56,626 nt of DNA from the NCBI GenBank assembly GCA_021324545.1, contig JAJPIX010000035.1, forward strand, positions 1-56,626, given 5' to 3'. Positions 16,928-24,536 of this stretch are shown here, one piece after another. The translations under genes were made by a program, and so were the position numbers. The stretch is from Alphaproteobacteria bacterium (GTDB taxonomy: Bacteria > Pseudomonadota > Alphaproteobacteria > Micropepsales > Micropepsaceae). The number at the start of each line of letters is the position of its first letter. Within the stretch, counting starts at the first letter, position 1. Under the pieces are notes generated by a model, which had not been told where the DNA came from, did not search any database, and saw only the letters and a list, made by a program, of their open reading frames with translations.

Positions 16928-18379
16928 TCAGAATGCGACCTGGGTGCGGAGCGACACGGCGTCGAGACGCGCATCAAGGCTTGCGCCAAGCGGATCGAGC
17001 CGGTTCACGTCCGTGTGCTGATAATCGAGCATGAAGCGGATGGCGGTGTTGGGATACCAGCTGATGCCGGCGGTCCAGATTTTCTGCTCGCCGCCGCGCA
17101 CGCCGCCAGCCGGTGTGGGCAGAAGCGCAATTCCCGCGTTGTCATTGAGATCAAGAACGCTGTAGCGCGCTGCGATCTCCCGGGCGCCCGTGCCCGCATG
17201 ACCGAGCGTAAAGGGATCGGCGGGCTTCGGCGCGGAGAACGCGCCGCGCGCGGGGTTCCACGTGCGCGCTTCGCCGGTCAGAACCCAGCTTGCCTGCGCG
17301 TACCAACCGGCGAACGAGGCATCGCCAAGCCCGCCCGTCCTGTTGACGTGAATGTTGTAATAGCCGCCCTGGCCGTAGAGGCTGCGCCAGTTGCCGGCTG
17401 CCTCCGCGCCCCAGTGCCAGACCTTGTCCGCCAGCAGCGTTCCCGTGCTCACGAGCCTGATGCTGTTATCGTCCACATTCAGTTCCGGCCGTTCGCTGAG
17501 CGAAATTCCGTTGGGCGAATTGGGTCCGGGCGCGATGTCGGGAAGCCTGAAGACGTAGCTTGCGTCGGCGCCGAGCGCCAGATTGGCGTCCCCCGTGTTC
17601 ACCAGCCTGTAGGCTGCGCGGCCCACCAGCGCCTGCTGTTCGTCGAATTGCGCGCCGGTTCCCACAACGCTTCCCGTGTAGGACAGCGCCGCGAAGTAGT
17701 TGTCGCCATAGGCAAAGACGGTTGCCGCGTCGCGGCCGTCGCCGCCGGCAATGCTGCGCGCCACATCGGTCGGCTGCGCGCGCTCGAGGAACAGGAAGTC
17801 GGTCGGCGATGTGGTGTCCTCGAAACTCTCCGGGGGCGCGTAGGCGCCGATGCGGAAATGGAACGGTGCAAGCCCGTTGTACTGGATATAGGCGCTGGTG
17901 ATGCTTGTGCCTTCGACGCCGGAGCCGCCGAAATCGTAGATGAATTCATACGCCCAATCGGTGAACAACGTGCCGTCGGCGCCGAAGCGGGCCCGGCGAA
18001 AATTGCTGCCGCTGGAAAAATCGATTCCGGCCGGCATTTCGCCCTGCGCGTAATAGGCGGTGTCATATTGCACCATCAGGCGCGGCTCGAAACTGAATGC
18101 GCCGTCGGCGGTCTTGAGCACCGGCTTGCCGCCATTGAGCGACAGCCGGACATCGCCTGCTCCCTGCGATTGCTGGCGAAGATCGGCATATTGCTGGCTC
18201 TGGCTGCGCTTCAGATCCTGAACCTCGGCCTGAAGCGATGAAATTTCGCTTTCGAGACTCTGCAGCCGCGCATTGGCATCGGCCGGCGATGATGCGCCGG
18301 CAGCCGCGCCGGACACGGAAACGAAAACGGCAACGCCCGCCATCAGGCCGGCGCGCAGGATTTTCATGGTGAAGCTCAT
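16928..18379 (-). CDS. OprO/OprP-type outer-membrane porin of the sulfate operon
   Basis: 483 residues: signal peptide (cleavage near 'SGAAA'), a coiled-coil stretch rich in Leu/Gln/Glu at residues 40-75 ('LQSLESEISSLQAEVQDLK'), then a beta-barrel ending in Phe. The barrel shows the OprO/OprP pattern 'FSFEPRLMVQYDTAYY', 'FRRARFGADGTLFTDWAYEFIYDF', 'APFHFRIGAYAPPESFEDTTSPTDFLFLERA'. OprP itself is a phosphate-selective trimeric porin; here the gene leads the sulfate transporter operon, so an anion (sulfate) role is inferred from position. A second in-frame ATG lies at 18367. The operator-like palindrome is about 90 bp upstream. Confidence 0.88.
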   Translation of the reverse strand: MSFTMKILRAGLMAGVAVFVSVSGAAAGASSPADANARLQSLESEISSLQAEVQDLKRSQSQQYADLRQQSQGAGDVRLSLNGGKPVLKTADGAFSFEPRLMVQYDTAYYAQGEMPAGIDFSSGSNFRRARFGADGTLFTDWAYEFIYDFGGSGVEGTSITSAYIQYNGLAPFHFRIGAYAPPESFEDTTSPTDFLFLERAQPTDVARSIAGGDGRDAATVFAYGDNYFAALSYTGSVVGTGAQFDEQQALVGRAAYRLVNTGDANLALGADASYVFRLPDIAPGPNSPNGISLSERPELNVDDNSIRLVSTGTLLADKVWHWGAEAAGNWRSLYGQGGYYNIHVNRTGGLGDASFAGWYAQASWVLTGEARTWNPARGAFSAPKPADPFTLGHAGTGAREIAARYSVLDLNDNAGIALLPTPAGGVRGGEQKIWTAGISWYPNTAIRFMLDYQHTDVNRLDPLGASLDARLDAVSLRTQVAF

Positions 18380-18465
18380 GGCCCCTCATCCCTTGTTTGA
18401 CCGTCCCAGCTGTGCGCGCCACAGGGCCGGTCTGCACTGATCTCGATCAATTGCGCTTAATCTCT

Positions 18466-18485
18466 ATAATCTCAATCGAGATTAT
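18466..18485. promoter_or_regulatory. 20-bp palindromic operator-like site before the sulfate operon
   Basis: Perfect 8-bp arms ATAATCTC and GAGATTAT flank AATC. On the minus strand the site lies between a TTGACT -35 box (plus positions 18488-18493) and a TTATAG-like -10, which is where a repressor would block polymerase. Extra copies of the half-site ATCTCNAT occur at 18440-18447 and 18460-18467. The Rrf2 regulator gene is directly upstream, making it the first candidate to bind here. Confidence 0.7.
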
Positions 18486-18487
18486 GG

Positions 18488-18493
18488 AGTCAA
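18488..18493 (-). promoter_or_regulatory. Predicted -35 box of the sulfate operon promoter
   Basis: Reads TTGACT on the minus strand, with TTATAG about 18 bp downstream as a fair -10. The palindromic operator fills the spacer. Prediction by eye only. Confidence 0.5.
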
Positions 18494-18497
18494 GAGG

Positions 18498-18515
18498 CCG
18501 GATGAAAAAATCCGG
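18498..18515 (-). terminator. Short hairpin after the Rrf2 gene
   Basis: Stem CCGGAT/ATCCGG with a T-rich 6-nt loop on the minus strand, 7 bp after the regulator stop codon. The T-run is in the loop and not after the stem, so it is a weak terminator at best. It may separate regulator and operon transcription. Confidence 0.35.
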
Positions 18516-18521
18516 AAGCGG

Positions 18522-18947
18522 TCAGCGCTTGCGGGGATTGGCGGCGGCCGCGGCGATCGTGCTGGATTCCAGCACGGCAGCGGTTGCATCCCTGGCTTTC
18601 ACCAGCGTCTTGTGAAGGGCGCAGGTTTTTTCATCGACACAGCCGTCGCAGCGGTGATGCGCGGTGACGCTCGCGCATGGGGCCAGCGCCAGCGGCCCGT
18701 CGCTGATTCGGATGACGTCGGCAAAAGTGATCTGATCGGCGGGCCGGCCCAGCAGATAGCCGCCCTGCCGGCCGCGCAGGCTTTTCACGATCCCGCGCTT
18801 TTTCAGTTCCAGCAGGATCTGTTCCAGAAACTTCTTCGGCACATCGGCCTTTTTTGCGATGTCCGCCGTGAGCATGGGCTCGGTGTCGCCATGCCGCGCA
18901 AGCGCGATCAGGGCATGCAGCGCGTAACGGGCCTTTTGCGAGAGCAT
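18522..18947 (-). CDS. Rrf2-family transcriptional regulator
   Basis: 141 residues. The N-terminal winged helix starts 'MLSQKARYALHALIALA' and contains the Rrf2 hallmark 'KKFLEQILLELKKRGIVKSLRGRQGGYLL'. The C-terminal half has four cysteines, C91, C100, C103 and C109, close to the spacing used by IscR and relatives to hold a Fe-S cluster, so the protein may sense Fe-S status, redox state or a sulfur metabolite. CymR, an Rrf2 member of Gram-positives, controls cysteine metabolism, which makes control of the downstream sulfate operon plausible. Role inferred from position. Confidence 0.88.
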   Translation of the reverse strand: MLSQKARYALHALIALARHGDTEPMLTADIAKKADVPKKFLEQILLELKKRGIVKSLRGRQGGYLLGRPADQITFADVIRISDGPLALAPCASVTAHHRCDGCVDEKTCALHKTLVKARDATAAVLESSTIAAAAANPRKR

Positions 18948-18964
18948 GGAACAATTCCGGTTAC

Positions 18965-19004
18965 CCGACCGGACATATCGGCTTTTGGGGGTTGACCGTC
19001 AACC
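18965..19004 (-). promoter_or_regulatory. Predicted promoter of the Rrf2 gene with a 15-bp palindrome
   Basis: On the minus strand TTGACG and GATATG are 17 bp apart and about 30 bp before the ATG, a good sigma-70-type promoter. The -35 lies in an inverted repeat, GGTTGAC/GTCAACC around one base (18990-19004), a possible autoregulatory site. The palindrome is unlike the ATCTCNAT sites of the operon promoter. Confidence 0.45.
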
Positions 19005-19011
19005 GGCGCGA

Positions 19012-19605
19012 TCAGAATCGCCGCACATAGGAGACGGACCAGACATCGGCGTTGCTGCCGATGGCCTCCTGCCCCGGGCGGGTATCCTGCGTGACCGCCT
19101 GGCGCGTGTAATCCAGCCGGATGCCGTTCATGCCATCGAAAAAGAACTGGCCGCCCGCGCCATAGTTGAAGCTCTGCTCGTCGAAGCCGTTAAAGAACGC
19201 CTGCGAGGCGGTGTAATGCGAAAAGCCATAGCCCGCGCGGGCGAACAGATCCACGTTCTGCGAAACGGGCAGGTAGCCGACCGCGTAAATGCCTTCGGCA
19301 TTGCCCAGCCGGCTGTTCACGCGAAAAATCGCGATGGAGCAGATGGGACCCGCGCAGGGCGGAAAATAGGTGAAGGTATCGGTGTTGACGCCGACATTGA
19401 GCTCGCCCTCAAGCCCGAAATAGCTGCCAAAGCGCGCGCCCACACGGCCGGAAACGCTCCCGAGTGTCACCTGATCTCCGTCCAGCCGGCTGTAGCCCAA
19501 GGTGCCGTACCAGCCGACCGGTTCGAAGGCCTGTGCGGCGACACCGGTTGCACCCAGGAGAACAAGCGGCAGACTTGCGCAAACCGCGCGCAAAACGAAT
19601 TTCAT
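19012..19605 (-). CDS. Outer-membrane beta-barrel protein (small, OmpA/OmpW-like size)
   Basis: 197 residues from the ATG at 19605. Signal peptide ends near 'GVAAQA' (residue 26). The mature protein alternates short strands and loops ('VGWYGTLGYSRLDGD', 'VSGRVGARFGSYFGLEGELNVG', 'NVDLFARAGYGFSHY', 'GIRLDYTRQ') and ends in 'VSYVRRF', the pattern of an eight-stranded barrel with a C-terminal Phe. Two cysteines in 'CAGPIC' may form a disulfide. Function unknown. The open frame upstream of the ATG is a shadow of hpnI. Confidence 0.8.
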   Translation of the reverse strand: MKFVLRAVCASLPLVLLGATGVAAQAFEPVGWYGTLGYSRLDGDQVTLGSVSGRVGARFGSYFGLEGELNVGVNTDTFTYFPPCAGPICSIAIFRVNSRLGNAEGIYAVGYLPVSQNVDLFARAGYGFSHYTASQAFFNGFDEQSFNYGAGGQFFFDGMNGIRLDYTRQAVTQDTRPGQEAIGSNADVWSVSYVRRF

Positions 19606-19749
19606 GGAACGCCCCTTCTTCGAACCGGGCCAAGATAGGGCGCGCATCGTGAACGCGCGATGAATGGCGCTCATATCGCAAGGCCATTGCAACGGTGTAT
19701 AAAGTTTAACGTTGGGCTCAACCGTCTTGCCAATCGCGTTCGTGGACCG

Positions 19750-20883
19750 ATGTTCCAGCAAATCCTTCTGGTGCTGATCGTTGCAGGCGGGGTGTTTTAT
19801 GCGGCAAGCGTGATCGGCGCGCTGTTCTGGATCCGGCGCCGCGAACCGGAACCGGACAGCCTGCCGCCCGTCACCGTGCTGAAGCCGCTTTACGGCCTGG
19901 AAAAGGAGCTTGCAGAAAACCTTCGCAGCATCTGCGCGCAGACCTATCCGGAATTCCAGGTGGTGCTGTCGGTGCAGCGCGCCGATGACCCCGCCATTCC
20001 GCTCATGCGCGCGGCCGCGGCGGAATTCGGCAGCCAGCGGGTGACGCTCAGCATCGCCGACCAGACGCCGCGCCTGAACGGCAAAGTGGAAAACCTGATG
20101 AATGCGCTGGCGCAGGCGCGCCACGACGTGATCGTGATCAGCGACAGCGACGTGCGCGTGCTGCCCGATTACCTGCGCAGGCTTGCGCCGCGCGCGATGG
20201 GCACGGGCGTTGGCTCGGTCTGCACGCTCTATCGGGCCAGCCGCGCGGAGCGGCTGCAGGAGAAACTGGAGCTTCTCACCATCAACGCCGACTACCTGCC
20301 CTATGTGATTTTCGCGACCATGACGCACGCCGCAAATTTCTGCCTTGGCGCCAGCACGGCGTTGCGGCGCAGCGTGCTCGACCGCATCGGCGGCTTCGAA
20401 AGCCTGCGCAACACCATGGTGGAGGATGCGGAAATGGGGCGGCGCATCGCGGCGGCAGGCTTTTCAACGCTTGTGGTCCCCGAGATCGTCGAGCTTGTCG
20501 TCGATCTGCCCCACTGGCGAGACTGGTGGGTGCATCAGGTCTATTGGGACCAGAACGCGCGATACGTGCATCTGCCGGGCTATTTCGGCCTTCTGGCGCT
20601 CAAATTCGTGCCCTGGGCGTTTCTGTTCGCCATTTCGGCGCTGTTCAGCCCGGCCAGTCTTGCCGTTCTTGGCGGCGCGATCGCTGCCCGGCTTGTCTTT
20701 GGCGCGCTGTTTCTGCGCTTCGTGTTGCGCGACCGCGACGGGCTGCGTGCGCTCTGGCTTCTGCCGCTGCGTGACGTGCTGAGCGTATTTCACTGGCTGG
20801 CGGCGCTTGTGCGGGGCAGTTTCGAACGCCGCGGAATCCGCTTTGGCGTTACCCGCGAGGGCCAGGTGATTTCGGGCGGCTAG
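19750..20883 (+). CDS. hpnI: Hopanoid glycosyltransferase HpnI
   Basis: 377 residues from the ATG at 19750. An N-terminal membrane helix is followed by a GT21-like (ceramide glucosyltransferase type) domain: 'PPVTVLKPLYGLEKELAENLRSICAQTYPEFQVV', 'VIVISDSDVRVLPDYLRRL', 'AANFCLGASTALRRSVLDRIGGF' and 'HQVYWDQNARYV'; three hydrophobic segments end the chain. HpnI adds N-acetylglucosamine to bacteriohopanetetrol; HpnK then deacetylates it. hpnK is the convergent neighbour, with 4 bp overlap at CTAG. The two genes being convergent, not co-directional, is unusual. Confidence 0.87.
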   Translation: MFQQILLVLIVAGGVFYAASVIGALFWIRRREPEPDSLPPVTVLKPLYGLEKELAENLRSICAQTYPEFQVVLSVQRADDPAIPLMRAAAAEFGSQRVTLSIADQTPRLNGKVENLMNALAQARHDVIVISDSDVRVLPDYLRRLAPRAMGTGVGSVCTLYRASRAERLQEKLELLTINADYLPYVIFATMTHAANFCLGASTALRRSVLDRIGGFESLRNTMVEDAEMGRRIAAAGFSTLVVPEIVELVVDLPHWRDWWVHQVYWDQNARYVHLPGYFGLLALKFVPWAFLFAISALFSPASLAVLGGAIAARLVFGALFLRFVLRDRDGLRALWLLPLRDVLSVFHWLAALVRGSFERRGIRFGVTREGQVISGG

Positions 20884-21662
20884 CCCCCAAGCCGGCCGAG
20901 CGTCACATCGGCGCCGCGCAGGTCATGCGGGAAATCCTCGCCCGCGAAATACCGGTGTTCGTCTTCGCGCGCGCGCGCAACGCCATCGCGCGACAGAAGC
21001 ACCTCGTCCACAAAGCCGGGGTGGCACATCACAATGGAGCCGGAGGTTGCGTTTTCGATCATCCGGCAGAAAAGCGCCCGATAAGGCGCTGTCTCGCGAA
21101 AACTTCGCACGCCCCGAAATCCTCCGTTCGTGCGCAAGCCAAGCTGCGCGGCGCGGCGTTGAAGCGGGCGCGACATCTGCGACAGGAAGAAGGATTCGAT
21201 TGCGGCCGGCCGCCTTAGCATGGCGGCGCCGGCCGGTTCGCGCGTGAGGCGGACATAGGCGCCGAATTGCCTGGCGGCCCGCGCGACCGCATCGGCGACA
21301 GCGGGAATCAGATGGACATGCTGATGACCGTCGAGATAGGCGGGCGGGCAACGCATGGCCGCCACGAAGGCTTCGACCTGCCGTTCCACCTCTGCGGCGA
21401 CCGCCCTTCGGTCCATGCGGCCAAGCCATCCGCGGATCAAAACCGACCTGAGCGGCCGGTTGTGGGTGAGCGTGACATGCAGCCCGATATCGGCGCGGCC
21501 GAGATAGGGTTTCAGCTTCGGCGCATCGGCTGCGAATTCGGGAAACACTGTCATGCAGCTCGCCGCCGTAAGCCGCCGCTTTTCCAGCAATTCCAGAATC
21601 GCCCGGTTCACGCCGGGCGACAGGCCGAAATCATCCGCACAAAGAACGATCGTTCGCGTCAT
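20880..21662 (-). CDS. hpnK: Hopanoid-associated deacetylase HpnK (YdjC/ChbG family)
   Basis: 260 residues of the ChbG/HpnK fold. 'IVLCADDFGLSPGVNRAILELLE' opens the active site; 'IGLHVTLTHNRPL' and 'YLDGHQHVHLIPAVADAV' hold the metal-binding His residues. HpnK removes the acetyl group from the N-acetylglucosaminyl hopanoid made by HpnI, a step towards glucosaminyl- and cyclitol-ether hopanoids. No other hpn gene (squalene cyclase, hpnJ) is in the window. Confidence 0.88.
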   Translation of the reverse strand: MTRTIVLCADDFGLSPGVNRAILELLEKRRLTAASCMTVFPEFAADAPKLKPYLGRADIGLHVTLTHNRPLRSVLIRGWLGRMDRRAVAAEVERQVEAFVAAMRCPPAYLDGHQHVHLIPAVADAVARAARQFGAYVRLTREPAGAAMLRRPAAIESFFLSQMSRPLQRRAAQLGLRTNGGFRGVRSFRETAPYRALFCRMIENATSGSIVMCHPGFVDEVLLSRDGVARAREDEHRYFAGEDFPHDLRGADVTLGRLGG

Positions 21663-21761
21663 GCCAGGCAGACCTTACAACGCGCGGCCGCCTTCCTGCA
21701 GCCATGATAACCCTTCAAGTCCGGCGCGGGCTCCGATACGCTCTGGCCACAGGGGGACGCC

Positions 21762-22646
21762 ATGCGCCGGCCGCAAGCCAGGAATTTCCGCACGACACAG
21801 GACATCCGGCGCTTTCCGCACGGGCGGATCGAAACCGTTTCGCACGCCGAAACCAGCATCGGTCACTTCGTGATTGAGCCCGGCTGGCGCTGGTCGCGCG
21901 ACGTGGCGCCGATCGCGGGCACGCGCACCTGCCAGATGCATCACACCGGCGTGGTGCTGAAAGGCAGGCTGCATCTGCAAACCGACGACGGCGAAGCGTT
22001 CGAATTCGGCGTGGGCGATGTCTATGACATTCCGCCCGGGCACGATGCCTGGGTGGTGGGCGACGAAGCGTTCGAGGCCATCGAGTTCGCGAGCGCGCGC
22101 ATTTTCGCCATGCCAGCCGATGGCGACCGCGTGCTGGCGGCGGTGCTTGTCACCGACATCGTGGATTCCACCGCGCATCTGAAGCGGCTGGGCGATGCGG
22201 CCTGGCGCGAGATTCTGCTGGAGCACAATCATCTGGTGCGCGCGGCGCTGAACCGGTTCCGCGGGCGGGAAATCCAGACCACCGGCGACGGATTTCTGGC
22301 GATGTTCGACGGCCCGGCACGCGCGGTGCGCTGCGCGCGCGCGATCGGACCGGCGGTGGCGCATCTGGGCATCGCCATTCGCGCGGGCGTTCACACTGGC
22401 GAAGTGGAAGTGCTCGCCGACAATGTGAGGGGCCTTGCCGTGCACGAGGCCGCGCGCGTGGCGGCCGTTGCCAAGGCGGGCGAAGTGCTGGTGTCCACCA
22501 CCACGAAAAGCCTGCTGGCGGGATGCGACCTTACGTTTGAGTCGGCCGGGCAATTCGAGCTGAAAGGCCTTGACGGACCGCGGGAACTGTTCCGGGTGCC
22601 ATCAGGGCAACAGGCTGCACCCGCCGGGGCTACCCCCCAGATATAG
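21762..22646 (+). CDS. Cupin domain fused to class III adenylate/guanylate cyclase
   Basis: 294 residues. Residues about 30-125 form a cupin ('GTRTCQMHHTGVVLKGRLHLQTDDGE', 'FGVGDVYDIPPGHDAWVVGDE'), a small barrel that often binds a metal or small ligand. Residues 127-290 are a class III cyclase domain: 'LVTDIVDSTAHLKRLGD' with the metal Asp D132, 'QTTGDGFLAMFD' with the second Asp, and the closing 'VHEAARVAAVAKAGEVLVSTTTKSLL'. It is soluble, with no signal peptide or membrane helix. Most likely a sensor that makes cAMP when the cupin is occupied or empty; ligand unknown. A GGGGA ribosome site precedes the ATG. No obvious operon partner. Confidence 0.86.
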   Translation: MRRPQARNFRTTQDIRRFPHGRIETVSHAETSIGHFVIEPGWRWSRDVAPIAGTRTCQMHHTGVVLKGRLHLQTDDGEAFEFGVGDVYDIPPGHDAWVVGDEAFEAIEFASARIFAMPADGDRVLAAVLVTDIVDSTAHLKRLGDAAWREILLEHNHLVRAALNRFRGREIQTTGDGFLAMFDGPARAVRCARAIGPAVAHLGIAIRAGVHTGEVEVLADNVRGLAVHEAARVAAVAKAGEVLVSTTTKSLLAGCDLTFESAGQFELKGLDGPRELFRVPSGQQAAPAGATPQI

Positions 22647-22751
22647 CGGCCCGAGGCGGCCCAAAGCATTCGTTTGTCGTTTTTTTCGCGTTGGGCGCAG
22701 GCAATTTCCGCTGATCCGCTGCCGATGATTCGCAACCCGGATGCCCGGCCC

Positions 22752-22967
22752 CTATTCGTCTGCGTCAGGTAGTGCGGCAGCAGGCGTCGGGGGACAGGGT
22801 TGCGCGCCGGACGCGGCGCGGCGACGGTCTGTTTCGATCTCGTCGGCCACGCGATCCAGATAGTCAGCAAATTTCAATCTGCCCGCCCTGTCGCCGGTGC
22901 AGCCTACGTTTGCCAGTGCCCGGTACCATTCGGCCAAATCGCGCAGCCCTTCCGGATTGTTTGACAT
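22752..22967 (-). CDS. Small soluble protein of 71 residues
   Basis: Acidic/helical small protein: 'NPEGLRDLAEWYRALANVG', then 'RLKFADYLDRVADEIE' and a Pro/Ala-rich tail. The ATG at 22967 has a strong AAGGAG box 8 bp upstream, which decides the start over the longer frame. I do not recognise a named family. Divergent from the Cyc2-like gene. Confidence 0.65.
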   Translation of the reverse strand: MSNNPEGLRDLAEWYRALANVGCTGDRAGRLKFADYLDRVADEIETDRRRAASGAQPCPPTPAAALPDADE

Positions 22968-22984
22968 CGGATCGCTCCTTCCAA

Positions 22985-23055
22985 TTGCAGCATCGCACTG
23001 CAAGGGCCGTACGCGTTGATTGCCCTCAACCATGATCGTAGGTGTTTGTACCTAC
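22985..23055. promoter_or_regulatory. Two inverted repeats between the small ORF and the Cyc2-like gene
   Basis: TTGCAG and CTGCAA, 7 bp apart, at 22985-23003; GTAGGT and ACCTAC, 6 bp apart, at 23038-23055. Both are perfect in their arms and lie in the shared control region of two divergent genes. They may be operators; no clear -10/-35 pair was found. Confidence 0.35.
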
Positions 23056-23176
23056 CCGCTGAACACGATTGCCGGCGATTCCGCCCGCGCAATCACGTCT
23101 CATTCTGACGCTGATCAATAACAGCCACGCCGGCATGGTTATCGTTGCCGCCGGAGATTGCAGAGCGGGTGCATCC

Positions 23177-24511
23177 ATGAATCGAATCAGGCAGGCGGGA
23201 TTTGTTTCTGTCGCGGCGGTTGCGCTGCTGGCGACCGGCGAGGCCCAGGCTGTGCCCGCTTTTGCCGTGCAGACGGGACTTCAATGTGCGGCCTGCCATG
23301 TCGGCGGTTTCGGCCCGCAGCTGACGCCCCTGGGCAGGCAGTTCAAGATCGGCGGCTATACCATGCGAGCCACGCCGGGGTTCACCCCGCCGGTGTCCGC
23401 CATGGTGATGGCCTCCTATGTGAACACGGCCAAAGGCCAGAACCCGCCGCCGGCCCCGCATTACGCGCCCAACGACAATGTCACGCTGGATCAGGCGAGT
23501 CTCTTCATCGCCGGCGGCTATGGCGACCACTTCGGAAGCTTTGCGCAATTCACCTATGACGGAATCGGCCGCGCCTTTGCGTGGGACAATCTCGATCTGC
23601 GTGCGGTCGATCGCGAAACCGTCGCCGGACAGGATGTCGTGCTCGGCCTTGTGCTGAACAACAACCCCGGCGTGGAGGACGGCTGGAATACGCTCGCCGC
23701 CTGGGGCTTTCCGTATTCCGGCTCGGATCTCGTTCCGGCGCCGTCGGCGGGCCCCATGATCGCGGGCGGGCTTGGCCAGACCGTGCTGGGGCTGAACGCC
23801 TATGCATGGTGGAATTCGTCGATCTATACGGAAGCGGGCTTCTACTGGACGCCCGGCCACAATTTCCTGAGCGCGCTGGGCGCGGACTCATCCGACCCCG
23901 GCCCGCTTGCGAGCGCCGCCCCCTATCTGAGACTTGCCTATCAGAAGGATTACGGCGACCAGAATTTCGAGATCGGCGCCTTCGGATTCTTCCCCGATCT
24001 CTATCCCGGCAACGATCATTCGACGGGCAAGACCGATCACTACCGCGATCTCGGCCTGGACGCGACGTACCAATATGTGGGCACCGGCGACAACATCTAC
24101 CAGGTGAACGCGATCTATACGAACGAGCATCAGGCGCTTGATGCCTCTTCGGCGCTGGGCGCATCGGCCAGAAGCGACACGCTGAATGACCTGCGCTTCG
24201 ACGGATCGTACTACTGGCACAACGAGATCGGCGGTACGATCCAGTATTTCACGACCTGGGGTTCGGCCGATCCGCTGCTCTATGCCGACAATTCCACCCT
24301 GAAACCGGACAGCTCGGGCTTTGTGTTCCAGGTGGACGGCACGCCTTTCGGCAGCGAACCGTCGAGCCTGGGAACAAGGTTCAACATCCGCGTGGGCGTT
24401 CAGTACATCGCCTACACGAAGTTCAACGGCGCGTCCTCCAATTACGACGGCCTGGGCCGCAACGCATCCGACAACAATGCACTGCGCCTGTTCATCTGGG
24501 GCGCATTCTGA
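23177..24511 (+). CDS. Cyc2-like fused monoheme cytochrome-porin
   Basis: 444 residues from the ATG at 23177. The signal peptide ends at 'GEAQA'. The mature start 'VPAFAVQTGLQCAACH' carries one c-type haem motif (C37, C40, H41), followed by 'GPQLTPLGRQFKIGGYT'. That order (PxFAxQTG, CxxCH, PQLTPxGRxFKxxGY) is the signature of Cyc2, the outer-membrane cytochrome-porin of Fe(II) oxidisers. From residue 70 on the chain reads as a beta-barrel ending in 'LRLFIWGAF'. Such proteins are thought to carry electrons through the outer membrane. A HiPIP gene follows after 25 bp. Cyc2-like proteins are also found in bacteria not known to oxidise iron, so the electron donor is open. Confidence 0.78.
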   Translation: MNRIRQAGFVSVAAVALLATGEAQAVPAFAVQTGLQCAACHVGGFGPQLTPLGRQFKIGGYTMRATPGFTPPVSAMVMASYVNTAKGQNPPPAPHYAPNDNVTLDQASLFIAGGYGDHFGSFAQFTYDGIGRAFAWDNLDLRAVDRETVAGQDVVLGLVLNNNPGVEDGWNTLAAWGFPYSGSDLVPAPSAGPMIAGGLGQTVLGLNAYAWWNSSIYTEAGFYWTPGHNFLSALGADSSDPGPLASAAPYLRLAYQKDYGDQNFEIGAFGFFPDLYPGNDHSTGKTDHYRDLGLDATYQYVGTGDNIYQVNAIYTNEHQALDASSALGASARSDTLNDLRFDGSYYWHNEIGGTIQYFTTWGSADPLLYADNSTLKPDSSGFVFQVDGTPFGSEPSSLGTRFNIRVGVQYIAYTKFNGASSNYDGLGRNASDNNALRLFIWGAF

Positions 24512-24536
24512 ACAGCAACATCACAGGAGTCCGGAC

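Noticed and set aside
16346-18241. Open frame of 631 residues on the plus strand
   Set aside because: Lies over cysP and the porin on the other strand; no signal, motif or ribosome site.
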